A stretch of 64,000 nucleotides of DNA from Shimia sp. (GCF_022448905.1 NZ_JAKVCW010000004.1:1-64000), one strand, 5' to 3'. Shown: positions 53,542 to 62,812, counted from the first letter of the stretch. Notes: generated from the letters alone by a model not told the origin. Translations and numbers: made by a program.

Positions 53542-54240
53542 TTAAGCAGCGGTTTTCACTAGATTGCAGCCTGCTGTCTTGGCAGCATAAAGCGCATCAT
53601 CTGCCTCTTGCATGGCAGCCTGAGAATCGTTGCCATCGCCAATATGGCCAATGCCGATGCTGACCGTGACCGGGATCTTGCTGACGGACGTGCGGATCGG
53701 GGTGCGCGCGACTGTGGCTCGCATCCGCTCGGCAATATGCGCGGCGTCTTTGGGGGAGGTATTGGGCAGAAGCACAATGAACTCTTCACAGCCAAACCGC
53801 GCCACCAGGTCATCCCGACGGGTGTTGTTGATCAAACGATGAGCGGTCTCTCGCAGAACAATGTCCCCAACAAAATGCCCATGGGTGTCGTTGATCGCGC
53901 GAAACTGGTCAATATCGATCAGCAGAAGGATGGACGAGGTGTCTGGCGCAAGGGATTGCAATTTATCAAAAAAATACTGCCGGGTGACTGTCGATGTCAG
54001 AGAGTCGTGATCGACAGCATGTTGCAGTTTCTGCGACATTCGATTCAAGTGCATTATCATGCGACCGCCCAATAGAGCTGGCAAGGGCGTCACAACTGCG
54101 GGCACTGCAGCCGCAAGAGCCAAACTGCGCGAGCTTGGCGTGACATCAAACACCAAAACCGCCAGCGCCACGCACAAAAGCACAGCCAAAACAGTCCACC
54201 CGAAGGCAAAAAAGGCAAGATGGGCTCGGGTGCGGATCAT
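53542..54240 (-). CDS. GGDEF-domain protein with altered active-site motif
   Basis: 232 residues. Two N-terminal transmembrane segments (FFAFGWTVLAVLLCVALAVL and the next about 20 residues) are followed by a GGDEF domain: LLLIDIDQFRAINDTHGH is intact, but the signature reads RFGCEEF instead of GGDEF/GGEEF. The upstream DxLTGLxNR motif is also degenerate (DSLTSTVTRQYF). It may have weak or no diguanylate cyclase activity. The single copy has no sensory domain besides the membrane helices. Confidence 0.82.
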   Translation of the reverse strand: MIRTRAHLAFFAFGWTVLAVLLCVALAVLVFDVTPSSRSLALAAAVPAVVTPLPALLGGRMIMHLNRMSQKLQHAVDHDSLTSTVTRQYFFDKLQSLAPDTSSILLLIDIDQFRAINDTHGHFVGDIVLRETAHRLINNTRRDDLVARFGCEEFIVLLPNTSPKDAAHIAERMRATVARTPIRTSVSKIPVTVSIGIGHIGDGNDSQAAMQEADDALYAAKTAGCNLVKTAA

Positions 54241-54301
54241 CGCGGTCTCACGGCAAAAAGGGAGGTCTCTTAAGACTTAGCGGGTCGGCGCTAATTTTCC
54301 T

Positions 54302-55624
54302 TTAAGCGGAGGGTGCATTTGAACGTCCCAAAACGAGGTCTGCGCGCAGCCCCCCAAGACGTTCACTTTCGCCCAAACGCAGGATGCCGCCATGGGCGCG
54401 GGCCACGTCCGCAGCGATCGACAGCCCCAATCCCACGCCCATGCCTTTGTTCTGGTTGCGTCCGGGTTCCAAGCGCGCAAAGGGTTTGAGAGCTTCTTCG
54501 CGCTGTTCCGGAGAAATGCCAGGCCCGTCGTCTTCAATGCGCACGCGCAGATAGCGGTCGGTGATCTGCACCGAGACTTCCGCGTGATTGGCGTAACGCA
54601 CGGCATTGCCAATTAGGTTCTCGATCGCGCGGCGGACGGTCACAGGGCGCAGCGACACCATGCCGTGGCCGTCAACTTCTTGCAGCGTCACATCATCGCC
54701 TGCACGTACAAAATCCTGCACCACATTTTGCACAAAGCTCATCGCGTCGACCTCTTCGCTGTCGTCCTCATAGGCGCCGCGCGCGAAACTGAGAAAGGCG
54801 TCCAACATGCGCTGCATTTCTTCGATGTCGCGCTCCAGCGGTTCCCGGTCCTCGTCTTCCAAAAGCGAAACGCCAAGCTTGAACCGGGTCAGAGGTGTGC
54901 GCAGGTCATGGCTGACCCCCGACAACAACAGGGTGCGCTGTTCGATCTGCCGCTCGATTCTGGCACGCATGTCCAAAAAGGCACTGCCGGCGGCGCGCAC
55001 TTCGACTGCGCCGCTCGGCGAATAGGATACGCTTTGCCCACGCCCAAAGGCCTCTGACGCCGCAGCCAGTCGTTTGATAGGGCGCAATTGGTTGCGCAGA
55101 TATAGATACGCCACAAAGGTCAACAACGCACCAAAGAACACCATGTTTACAAAGAGCTGGTGGGAATTGGCCGCAGAGACCCGACGACGGTCAAAATGCA
55201 CCCGCAGATTGCCATCGGCATGCTGCATAAAGAGATAGACTTGGCCTTTTTCGGCAAGCTCAACGGCAGTAACACCGGGCAAGTACTTTCGAAATTCACG
55301 TGAGATGATGAAGGCTGAAAAATCATACCAGACCCGCGTGTCTTTGGTTGGCAACTGTTCCACAAAGTCCACGCGCATATCCAACGTTTCCAGCACGATG
55401 GGTAGGGCGTCCGGCACCTCGTCTTTATGCTCCACGCCTTCGAGCACCAAAAGCACTTCACGCGTCACAGCGCGGGTCATCTGCTCGGTCACACCCTCAA
55501 AATGCCGAGTTATCAGGCCAAAGGACACCACAAGCTGCAACAGCACCACCGGCAAAATCAGGATCAGCGCGGCCCGGCCATACAGGCTGCGTGGCATATA
55601 GCGTTTGAGCCACTGAAAGAACAT
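54302..55624 (-). CDS. EnvZ-like membrane sensor histidine kinase (orphan)
   Basis: About 440 residues. Two membrane helices (AALILILPVVLLQLVVSFGL; NMVFFGALLTFVAYLYL) enclose a periplasmic sensor region; a HAMP-like linker follows. The phosphorylated His is in LLSGVSHDLRTPLTRFK; N and G boxes are AIENLIGNAVRYANHA, IEDDGPGISPEQ and GMGVGLGLSIAADVARAHGG. The architecture is that of EnvZ. No response regulator gene adjoins it here. ATG 55624 was chosen as the family start; eight codons more are possible. Confidence 0.87.
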   Translation of the reverse strand: MFFQWLKRYMPRSLYGRAALILILPVVLLQLVVSFGLITRHFEGVTEQMTRAVTREVLLVLEGVEHKDEVPDALPIVLETLDMRVDFVEQLPTKDTRVWYDFSAFIISREFRKYLPGVTAVELAEKGQVYLFMQHADGNLRVHFDRRRVSAANSHQLFVNMVFFGALLTFVAYLYLRNQLRPIKRLAAASEAFGRGQSVSYSPSGAVEVRAAGSAFLDMRARIERQIEQRTLLLSGVSHDLRTPLTRFKLGVSLLEDEDREPLERDIEEMQRMLDAFLSFARGAYEDDSEEVDAMSFVQNVVQDFVRAGDDVTLQEVDGHGMVSLRPVTVRRAIENLIGNAVRYANHAEVSVQITDRYLRVRIEDDGPGISPEQREEALKPFARLEPGRNQNKGMGVGLGLSIAADVARAHGGILRLGESERLGGLRADLVLGRSNAPSA

Positions 55625-55665
55625 GCGTACACCTTGCCGAAAGACCACTGTCAGAGAGGAAGACC

Positions 55666-56580
55666 ATGGACGCGCAGATGATGGCTTTCAACCCCGAACC
55701 AGGGGTTGCGGTGGCGTTGGAACCCAAGGTGCGGCGAATCCTTGCGCCCAACCCGTCGCCTATGACCTTTCGGGGTACAAACACCTACCTGGTGGGCACG
55801 CGAGAGTTGGCCGTGATCGATCCCGGGCCGGAAAGCGATGCACATTTGCAGGCCATTCTGGAGGCGTTGGAACCCGGCCAGTCCATCACGCACATCTGTG
55901 TCACCCATGCGCATCTGGACCATTCCCCTTTGGCTGCGGCGCTCTCAGCGCACACCGGCGCGCCGATTCTGGCTTTTGGTGGCCCGGAGACCGGGCGGAG
56001 CGCAGTCATGCAAAGACTGGCCGAGTCGGGCCTTGCTGGAGGCGGGGAGGGCGTGGATGCCAGCTTTGCCCCGGACGTGGTTCTAGCAGAGGGGGAGGTG
56101 ATCGAAGGGCCGGATTGGGCGCTCGAAGTGATTCACACCCCAGGCCATTTTGGCAACCACATCGCTTTTGGGTTTGAAGACATGTGTTTTGTTGGCGATC
56201 ACGTGATGGGCTGGGCCAGTTCGCTGGTCTCACCGCCGGACGGTGATCTGACTGACTTCATGGCGTCATGTGAAAAACTGCGGGTGCGGCCTTGGCGGGT
56301 TTTCCATGCCGGCCATGGTGCACCCATCGAGACCCCAGCGGAGCGGCTGGATTGGCTGATGGCACACCGAAAGTCTCGCGAGGCCGAGATTCTATCCTCG
56401 CTCCAGCGAGGCCCGGCGACCGCCCAGGCTCTTGCGGCCTCGATTTACAAAGACACACCCGCCGCTCTGCTGCCTGCCGCTACCCGGAACGTCTTTGCAC
56501 ACCTCGTTGATTTGCAAGGAAAAAGCCGAGTTTCGTCAACCGTAGAACTTAGCGCAGAGGCGATTTTTGAACTTCTCTAA
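55666..56580 (+). CDS. Metallo-beta-lactamase-fold hydrolase
   Basis: 304 residues. Zinc ligands are in CVTHAHLDHSPLAAAL (HxHxDH), IHTPGHFGNHIAF, VGDHVMG and HAGHGAPIETP. The N-terminal MTFRGTNTYLVGTRELAVID and the C-terminal helical winged domain place it with LACTB2/glyoxalase-II-like hydrolases, whose substrates include thioesters and RNA. GAGAGGAAG lies upstream of the ATG. It is transcribed away from the histidine kinase. Confidence 0.83.
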   Translation: MDAQMMAFNPEPGVAVALEPKVRRILAPNPSPMTFRGTNTYLVGTRELAVIDPGPESDAHLQAILEALEPGQSITHICVTHAHLDHSPLAAALSAHTGAPILAFGGPETGRSAVMQRLAESGLAGGGEGVDASFAPDVVLAEGEVIEGPDWALEVIHTPGHFGNHIAFGFEDMCFVGDHVMGWASSLVSPPDGDLTDFMASCEKLRVRPWRVFHAGHGAPIETPAERLDWLMAHRKSREAEILSSLQRGPATAQALAASIYKDTPAALLPAATRNVFAHLVDLQGKSRVSSTVELSAEAIFELL

Positions 56581-56691
56581 AATTTTTTCGTCGAAATTCA
56601 AAAAACTTCGAAAAAGCCTCTGGACGTCCCCGAAAACCATAGTTATACCCCGCCACATCTTCAGAGACACACTCTGACAGACACAAAATGT

Positions 56692-56766
56692 TCCGGCGTA
56701 GCTCAGCGGTAGAGCAGTTGACTGTTAATCAATTGGTCGTAGGTTCGATCCCTACCGCCGGAGCCA
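56692..56766 (+). tRNA. tRNA-Asn (GTT)
   Basis: A complete cloverleaf of 75 bases including CCA: acceptor TCCGGCG/CGCCGGA, D arm GCTC..GAGC, anticodon loop CTGTTAA (GTT), T arm GTAGG-TTCGATC-CCTAC. A terminator hairpin follows directly. Confidence 0.97.
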
Positions 56767-56768
56767 TA

Positions 56769-56805
56769 AAAAGCCTCTAACCTCAACGGGTTGGAGGCTT
56801 TTTTG
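56769..56805 (+). terminator. Rho-independent terminator after tRNA-Asn
   Basis: AAGCCTCTAACC and GGGTTGGAGGCTT pair over a short CTCAAC loop and are followed by TTTTGC, three bases after the tRNA CCA end. Confidence 0.85.
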
Positions 56806-57061
56806 CTTGTCGGGTTACGCAAAAACAGTTTCAACAATGTGGGTATTTGGCGTTCAGGATGTGCCTAAGGAGCGGGTCTCCGAACGTCTTGCAAGACCTC
56901 TGTACAGATCGCTTTGGTGCAGAGTACAGTCGTTATGTGAAGCTTGCCTGATGAGTTGAGGCGCAGACGGCACTTCTTTGAAAAACCTTGATTTTCATTG
57001 CATGCAGGTTTGAAGTTGCGCGAGAGTTTCTGCCGACCTGTCACAAATTAGAGACCTGAGC

Positions 57062-57904
57062 ATGGCTTTATATAAAGAACCTTTTTTGCATTTCGCTGCC
57101 TTGGGCATTGCCATTTTTGTTTGGTTTTCCGTGCAGCAGCCTGCGGAAATCGCAGAACCTGAGGCAGATGAGATTGTGGTCTCCGAGCAGGTGTTTGCGG
57201 CTTTGGCGTCACGATTTCAGGCGCAAAAGCAACGTGATCCCACGTCGGACGAGGCACAGGCGTTGATGGATCAATATGTGCGGAGTGAAGTTCTGGTCCG
57301 GGAGGCGCGGGCGCTTGGCCTAGACAGTGGGGATGGGGTTGTGCGCAACCGTCTTGTTCAAAAAATGGCGTTTCTTATGACTTCTGCGGCGCAGTCGGCG
57401 GTGCCAGAAGACGCGGTTTTGCAGCAGCATTTGACCGACCATGCCGAGAAGTTTCAAACGCCGGCAATGGTGAGTTTTGAGCAGATTGGCCTGAAGCCTG
57501 GCACGCCTTCGGAAGAGATCGAGGATTTGCTGATTGGCTTGAATGCGGGTGAGGCACCACCTGAGGAAGGGCTGTCTTCGCTCTTGCAACGCTCCCTTTC
57601 CAACGCGGGGCTCAATCAAGTGGATGGCAGTTTGGGACGCGGTGTTTTTGCGCAACTGGAAGCCTTGCCTGTGGGGCAGTGGGCAGGTCCTGTAACCTCC
57701 GGGTACGGTCAGCATGTGGTTCGCGTGATTGATTATGTACCGCCGCAAACACCGGATCTGGCCGATGTGCGAGATCTGGTTCTGGCAGATTGGCGCAGCG
57801 CGCTCGCCAATGATTTGCGTGAGGCGCAGGAGGCCGCTCTCATGGAAGCCTACACGGTCTCGCGCCCCACTGTAGATACCTTGCAAAACTGGATTGGCCA
57901 ATGA
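57062..57904 (+). CDS. PpiC-type (parvulin) peptidyl-prolyl isomerase, membrane-anchored
   Basis: 280 residues. An N-terminal hydrophobic segment (HFAALGIAIFVWFSVQ) anchors the protein. The chaperone-like helical part and a parvulin domain with SNAGLNQVDGSLGRGVFAQL, LPVGQWAGPVTSGYGQHVVR follow; conserved histidines typical of the catalytic site are partly missing. It overlaps the next gene by four bases (ATGA), so it is coupled to a HupE-like protein. Role in folding of exported proteins is inferred. Confidence 0.78.
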   Translation: MALYKEPFLHFAALGIAIFVWFSVQQPAEIAEPEADEIVVSEQVFAALASRFQAQKQRDPTSDEAQALMDQYVRSEVLVREARALGLDSGDGVVRNRLVQKMAFLMTSAAQSAVPEDAVLQQHLTDHAEKFQTPAMVSFEQIGLKPGTPSEEIEDLLIGLNAGEAPPEEGLSSLLQRSLSNAGLNQVDGSLGRGVFAQLEALPVGQWAGPVTSGYGQHVVRVIDYVPPQTPDLADVRDLVLADWRSALANDLREAQEAALMEAYTVSRPTVDTLQNWIGQ

Positions 57905-58911
57905 TCCGACTGCGGCATTTTCTGTTTCTGGTCAGCTTGTTGCTGACTGTTGGCAAGGGTGGAGCGCATGAGCTCGATCCCGGGTATTTGGACATCCGCG
58001 AAGTCGACGGCGGCGTCTACACGATATTCTGGCGCAAGCCGGATGTGCGTGGTCTGCCCATGGATATTGACGCACAGCTACCGCCAAGCTGCACGCCCAA
58101 CGTTGGTCCTGAGGTGGTGTCCGATGGGGCGGGCTGGCAAACCCAGTGGACGGCGCTGTGTCCGGCAGGGCTGCAAGGACAAGCGCTGGAGATTGCAGGA
58201 TTGGATCGTCAGAACACCGACGTCCTGGTGCGCTTTCAACCTTTGGATGGCATCTCATCCACCACGCGCCTCACCGCAACACAGCCGCAGTTTGTGATCC
58301 CGCATGCCCAAACCAAACTGCAAGTGGGGTGGACCTACGCTGTGTTGGGCTTTGAGCACATACTGGAAGGGTGGGACCATCTTTTGTTTGTCTTTGCACT
58401 GGTCCTGTTGATCCGCAGTAAGTCCCGTCTGATCGGTGCAATCACAGCATTCACAGTGGCGCATAGCATCACGTTGGCGCTGGCCGCGCTGGGGCATGTG
58501 TCCATTCCAGGCCCGCCATTGGAGGCGATCATTGCTCTGTCTGTGGTGTTTCTGGCCATAGAAATTCTCAAACGAGACGATACAAAATCGCGGCTGTCAG
58601 AGCGTGCCCCTTGGATGGTGGCCTTTGCTTTTGGGCTTTTGCACGGCCTCGGTTTTGCCGGTGCTTTGCAGGATATCGGTCTGCCGGAGGTGGACATCGC
58701 TTTGGCTTTGCTGACCTTCAATCTTGGCGTTGAGGCCGGGCAATTGGCCTTTGTGGGCGTGATCCTGGTCACTATTGCCGTACTGAGGGTGCTGATGAAG
58801 TCGGTGGATTTGCTGTCTTACCAACTGGTCAGTCGCGCCAATCTGGTGGCAGGCTATGCCATTGGCAGTGTTGCCACATTCTGGTTGGCGGAACGGATTT
58901 ATGGGTTTTAG
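57901..58911 (+). CDS. HupE/UreJ-family membrane protein
   Basis: 336 residues. A signal peptide (FLVSLLLTVGKGGAHE) precedes an extracytoplasmic beta-rich part of about 115 residues, then six or more membrane segments with GFEHILEGWDHLLFVFALVL, FTVAHSITLALAALG and FGLLHGLGFAGAL, the histidine pattern of HupE/UreJ-2 proteins, which are thought to handle nickel or cobalt. No hydrogenase or urease genes are present here. The following gene starts inside its last codons. Confidence 0.8.
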   Translation: MIRLRHFLFLVSLLLTVGKGGAHELDPGYLDIREVDGGVYTIFWRKPDVRGLPMDIDAQLPPSCTPNVGPEVVSDGAGWQTQWTALCPAGLQGQALEIAGLDRQNTDVLVRFQPLDGISSTTRLTATQPQFVIPHAQTKLQVGWTYAVLGFEHILEGWDHLLFVFALVLLIRSKSRLIGAITAFTVAHSITLALAALGHVSIPGPPLEAIIALSVVFLAIEILKRDDTKSRLSERAPWMVAFAFGLLHGLGFAGALQDIGLPEVDIALALLTFNLGVEAGQLAFVGVILVTIAVLRVLMKSVDLLSYQLVSRANLVAGYAIGSVATFWLAERIYGF

Positions 58912-59950
58912 CGGGCAGGCTTTGTCGGGTTTTAGGCGCTCTATATGTGCGGCAATTATTGCGGCGTTCACGGCGACACCTGCCGTGCCTTGCGCATTTC
59001 ATGGCTATGAACCCAAGCCCACGTTGGTGGAGCGTTTAATCAACGCTGACCAAGTTGTGCTGGCGCGTCCAGGGGCTGCAACACCGTTCCGATTTGACGT
59101 CACAACGCAATTGCGCGGGGATGCGCCGTTGGGGGCTTTGCCATTTCTGGTCGACAGCACCACACGGCGATTGATGCGGCTAAAGCCACAGGCACATGTG
59201 CTCTTTGCCCGTGACGCAGACACCGAGGTCTGGCATCGCCTCGCCACTGTGGATGCGGAAATTGATCCGGTGATGCACGACATCTGGAGCGCGCTGCCGC
59301 ACTGGCAGGACGACCCGGCCATGCGGGCAACCTACTTTTCCAAACTTTTAAACCATCCCGACAGGCGGTTACGCGAACTTGCGCTGAGGGAGCTTGATCT
59401 TGCGGCCTACGGCACGTTGCGCGAACTGGATATTGACGTCGACGCAACTGCGTTGCGGTCGCAACTTGATGTAATCACTGAGATGGATCTGCGCGCGATC
59501 CGCATTCTTTTGATGGGCTTTGCTGCACCTTCGGCGGATCTTTCTGCGTTTCTTAGAGACAGGATCACCAAGGGCGTGACGCATGACAGCGACATGTTAG
59601 GCGCCTATGCGCTGAGCTTGATTGCGCTTGAAGGGCAGGGCGGTCTGCGCTGGTTGGCGGACAGGCATCTTTCCAGCCCGCATAACACTTACAACACTCA
59701 CAGTGCGATGGTGCAGGCGTTGGCCATGCACTTTGAAACCGGCGACTCCGCCTTGCGTGAAACGATCGAGGAAATTTTGTCGGTGCGGGTGCTTTTTGAC
59801 CTAGACCTAGCATATGTTGTGTCGCTTCAGTTTTCTGCCATCGCCGCCAACGCGGGGCTGGAGGTTCCGGAGAGCGAACTGGACGAAGATCCCTCATTGG
59901 AAGCCCTCAAGGCGATTGAGGTCAGCAAGTTGATTCCATTGCAGAATTAA
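58901..59950 (+). CDS. Exported hypothetical protein with alpha-helical repeats
   Basis: About 349 residues from the ATG at 58901. A signal peptide-like start (RRSICAAIIAAFTATPAVPC) is followed by a beta-rich part and then helices such as LRELALRELDLAAYGTLREL that resemble HEAT-like repeats. I recognise no family name. It overlaps the HupE gene and completes a three-gene unit with PpiC, so it may act with them in the envelope. Confidence 0.65.
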   Translation: MGFSGQALSGFRRSICAAIIAAFTATPAVPCAFHGYEPKPTLVERLINADQVVLARPGAATPFRFDVTTQLRGDAPLGALPFLVDSTTRRLMRLKPQAHVLFARDADTEVWHRLATVDAEIDPVMHDIWSALPHWQDDPAMRATYFSKLLNHPDRRLRELALRELDLAAYGTLRELDIDVDATALRSQLDVITEMDLRAIRILLMGFAAPSADLSAFLRDRITKGVTHDSDMLGAYALSLIALEGQGGLRWLADRHLSSPHNTYNTHSAMVQALAMHFETGDSALRETIEEILSVRVLFDLDLAYVVSLQFSAIAANAGLEVPESELDEDPSLEALKAIEVSKLIPLQN

Positions 59951-59951
59951 G

Positions 59952-60041
59952 TGGCGGAGAGACAGGGATTCGAACCCTGGGTCCCCGTGAAGGGACAACG
60001 GTTTTCGAGACCGCCCCGTTCGACCACTCCGGCACCTCTCC
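59952..60041 (-). tRNA. tRNA-Ser (CGA)
   Basis: On the minus strand a 90-base tRNA with long variable arm: acceptor GGAGAGG/TCTCTCC, anticodon loop CTCGAAA (CGA), variable stem from TTGTCCC to GGGGACC region, T arm AGGG-TTCGAAT-CCCT, ending in GCCA. Confidence 0.96.
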
Positions 60042-60147
60042 GTCCGATAGACCGTGGTCTTGGTGAGGGCGTCGTTTAATCGGGATTGTGATGTGGCGCA
60101 AGTGGGATTTGCATTGTTTTGTGCAACAAATGATTTAGCTTAACCCC

Positions 60148-61017
60148 ATGCAAAAGACTTCTGCCCGCGTGGCCCCGTTTGATGTTCTGAAAAACCAGCT
60201 GCTCTTGTTGGTCCTGTCGGCTATGACCTGCCTGTTTGCGCTGGTCTCGATGGCGCAGGCGGCCGATCGCGCCAATGTCGAAGCTTTTTTGAAAGTCACC
60301 GGCTTTGATGTGGCGATTGACTCGATCGCATTGTCGGCAACCTCCGCGCCGGACCTTTTGGGGATGAACCAGGGGGACTTCGGCGCGCAATGGACCACTG
60401 TCGCGGAAGATGTGTTTGACACCAAACTAATGCAGAACCGGGCGCTGGATATCCTGGAGGCCACGCTGGAGGATGATCTTCTGGCGCATGCGGCGGCTTT
60501 CTATGCCTCGGATTTGGGCCAGCGTCTGGTGGAAGTAGAAAACAGCAGCCACATGGCGGACGATCAAGAAAAAGAACTGGTTGGTAATGCGATGCTGGCT
60601 GATCTGGAAGCCAAAGATGATCCGCGGATCGATCTGTTCCGCCGAATGAGTGTGGCGATAGACCCAAATGACATCGGCCCGAAGGCGATGACTGAAATTC
60701 AGGTGCGCTTCATTTTGGCTGCTTCTTACGCCGGGGTGATTGATTTGCGCACCGACGAGGACGGGCTGCGTGCGCTGCTGAATGAGAACGCCGAAGAGAT
60801 GGCCGAAGTCATTGAAACCTCTTCGCTGGCCAATGCCGCATACACCTACCGGGATTTCACTCTGGAAGAACTGGTGGAGTATACAGAGGCATTGGAGCAC
60901 CCCGACATGATGACCGTGTATGAGTTGATGAACGCGGTGCATTTTGAGGTCATGTCCAACCGCTTTGAGGCTCTGGCCTTGCGCATGGGCGACATTCAGC
61001 CAGTGCAGGACCTCTAA
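60148..61017 (+). CDS. DUF2059-domain exported protein
   Basis: 289 residues with a signal peptide (LLLLVLSAMTCLFALVSMAQA). The helical body contains FYASDLGQRLVEVENSSHMA and a C-terminal FTLEELVEYTEALEHPDMM, typical of DUF2059 proteins, where a short hydrophobic-charged motif FYxSxxGxxL is conserved. Function unknown, exported location likely. A small hairpin (GGCGT-CAG-ACGCC) with A/T residues follows the stop. Confidence 0.85.
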   Translation: MQKTSARVAPFDVLKNQLLLLVLSAMTCLFALVSMAQAADRANVEAFLKVTGFDVAIDSIALSATSAPDLLGMNQGDFGAQWTTVAEDVFDTKLMQNRALDILEATLEDDLLAHAAAFYASDLGQRLVEVENSSHMADDQEKELVGNAMLADLEAKDDPRIDLFRRMSVAIDPNDIGPKAMTEIQVRFILAASYAGVIDLRTDEDGLRALLNENAEEMAEVIETSSLANAAYTYRDFTLEELVEYTEALEHPDMMTVYELMNAVHFEVMSNRFEALALRMGDIQPVQDL

Positions 61018-61043
61018 GGCGTCAGACGCCCTTAAAAAACGGG

Positions 61044-61072
61044 TTGACTTAAAAGGTTTTCCACAGGATAAG
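61044..61072 (+). promoter_or_regulatory. Candidate sigma70 promoter of rplU-rpmA
   Basis: TTGACT at 61044-61049 and GATAAG at 61067-61072 are 17 bases apart, about 150 bases upstream of rplU. The -10 matches 4 of 6 positions. Confidence 0.5.
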
Positions 61073-61223
61073 CGCGCATCCGGCGTGAAGTGTGCACTTT
61101 GCGCCTGATTTTATTGTAACACAGCCCCTAAAAGGGGCGCGCTGTTTGAGGTGGCATCTGCCAAAACGCCGGAGCTTACGGGCAAAGGGACCGAAGGACG
61201 CGACAAGATCGAAGGAATAGGAC

Positions 61224-61829
61224 ATGTTCGCAGTCCTGAAGACCGGCGGCAAACAGTATAAAGTACAGGCAGGCGACGTCCTGCGTGTCGAAAAACTGGC
61301 TGCAGACGCTGGCGAAAAGATTCAATTCAACGAAGTGCTGATGCTGGGGGGTGACTCCACCGTGGTTGGCGCACCTTTCGTTGAAGGCGCAGCCGTGCAG
61401 GCAGACGTGATCGACCAGATCAAAGGAGAAAAGCTGATCAAATTCGTGAAGCGTCGTCGTAAGCACAGCTCCAAGCGCACCGTGGGCCACCGTCAGAAAC
61501 TGACACTGGTTCGCATCACCGACATTCTGGCCTCTGGCGCAGACAAATCCGGCGTAAAAGCCGCGATCGGTTCGGGTTCCGTTTCTGCGCCTGCAGAAGC
61601 CGCTCCAGCCAAGCCTGCGAAAACTGCTAAGAAAGCCGAAGCACCTGCCGCAGACGCAGCTGCAGACGATCTGACCGCCATCAACGGTGTTGGTCCGGCC
61701 GCTGCCAAAAAGCTGGTAGAAGCAGGCATCTCCACCTATGCTGCTCTGGCAGCGGTGGACGCAGAGACTTTCGAAGGCACCAAAGTGAAGCCTGAGTGGG
61801 TTGAACAAGCCAAAGAACTGGCGAAGTAA
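61224..61829 (+). CDS. rplU: 50S ribosomal protein L21 with helix-hairpin-helix extension
   Basis: 201 residues. Residues 1-100 are L21 (FAVLKTGGKQYKVQAGDVLR, KLIKFVKRRRKHSSKRTVGHR, RITDIL). An Ala/Pro/Lys-rich linker follows, then a helix-hairpin-helix-like unit (DDLTAINGVGPAAAKKLVEA). The length is about twice that of E. coli L21; the extension is known in Rhodobacteraceae. It leads the L21-L27 operon; GAAGGA precedes the start. Confidence 0.95.
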   Translation: MFAVLKTGGKQYKVQAGDVLRVEKLAADAGEKIQFNEVLMLGGDSTVVGAPFVEGAAVQADVIDQIKGEKLIKFVKRRRKHSSKRTVGHRQKLTLVRITDILASGADKSGVKAAIGSGSVSAPAEAAPAKPAKTAKKAEAPAADAAADDLTAINGVGPAAAKKLVEAGISTYAALAAVDAETFEGTKVKPEWVEQAKELAK

Positions 61830-61851
61830 GAGACTATAGGAGACTAACGAT

Positions 61852-62121
61852 ATGGCACATAAAAAAGCTGGTGGTAGTTCCCGTAACGGTCGCGACTCCG
61901 CAGGTCGCCGTCTTGGCGTGAAGAAATACGGTGGCGAGAACGTCATCCCAGGCAACATCATCGTGCGTCAGCGCGGCACCAAGATGTGGCCGGGCGAAGG
62001 CGTTGGCATGGGCAAAGATCACACCATCTTTGCAACCGTCGACGGCAACGTGAAATTCCACAAAGGCCTCAAAGGCCGCACCTTTATTTCGGTTCTCCCG
62101 GTGGCGGAGGCCGCTGAATAA
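61852..62121 (+). CDS. rpmA: 50S ribosomal protein L27
   Basis: 89 residues, starting [20 protein letters not shown], the universal L27 N-terminus that reaches the peptidyl-transferase centre, and ending in the family's [15 protein letters not shown]. It lies 22 bases after rplU in the same operon. Confidence 0.97.
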   Translation: MAHKKAGGSSRNGRDSAGRRLGVKKYGGENVIPGNIIVRQRGTKMWPGEGVGMGKDHTIFATVDGNVKFHKGLKGRTFISVLPVAEAAE

Positions 62122-62150
62122 GCCGAACCCGTAAAGGTTATGAGACATAC

Positions 62151-62188
62151 AGGGGGCCGGCTGACAAAGCCGGCCCTTTTTCTTTTTT
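62151..62188 (+). terminator. Rho-independent terminator after rpmA
   Basis: GGGCCGGC-TGACAAA-GCCGGCCC is followed by TTTTTCTTTTTT, immediately before the LysE gene. Confidence 0.9.
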
Positions 62189-62205
62189 GAGTTTTGAGAT
62201 CCGAC

Positions 62206-62799
62206 ATGAGCGTCGCTGTGATCAGTTTTAGCGTTTTTGCCGCAAGTCAGGTGGGTACACCTGGACCTGCGAATATGGCGCTATTGGCCACCGGCGCGCG
62301 GTTTGGCTTTAAGGCAGCGCTGCCCTTTGTGGTTGGCGTGGCTTTGGGCAAACAGCTGATCATCTGGCCGATCGGGTTTGGTCTGATGGAACTGGCCGAG
62401 GCGGTGCCGGAAGTCTTTGCAGCGCTTAAGTGGATCAGCGCCGCGTACATTTGCTGGCTCGCCTGGAAAGTCGCCAATTTGCGGCTGTCCCCAGACAGTG
62501 GCGAGAGTGAACAGCCGCCCGGTTTTGCTGCCGGTCTGCTGGTGCACCCGCTCAATCCCAAAGCCTGGGCCATGATCGTGGCGGGTTTCACAAATTTTGT
62601 CACACCCGCGACACCTGCCTTGCAAGCGACAGCGACCATCGCCATCTGCCTATTGGCGGCACAGGTGGTTTTTCATCCGATCTGGACCTACGCCGGAGAC
62701 CGGATCGCCCGCACTGTGGCTGGCAAGCCCGCGGAAAAATATTTGATGCGCACTTTGGCTGCTTTGACAGTGGCTTCAGTGCTTTATGTGGTTCTTTGA
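62206..62799 (+). CDS. LysE/RhtB-family amino-acid exporter
   Basis: About 197 residues with five to six transmembrane segments. The N-terminus has the family motif QVGTPGPANMALLATGARFG. Members export amino acids such as lysine, homoserine or threonine. The ATG at 62206 was chosen; an upstream TTG is in frame. A 13-base gap leads to the first acetyltransferase. Confidence 0.88.
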   Translation: MSVAVISFSVFAASQVGTPGPANMALLATGARFGFKAALPFVVGVALGKQLIIWPIGFGLMELAEAVPEVFAALKWISAAYICWLAWKVANLRLSPDSGESEQPPGFAAGLLVHPLNPKAWAMIVAGFTNFVTPATPALQATATIAICLLAAQVVFHPIWTYAGDRIARTVAGKPAEKYLMRTLAALTVASVLYVVL

Positions 62800-62812
62800 G
62801 GAGGAGACCGCG

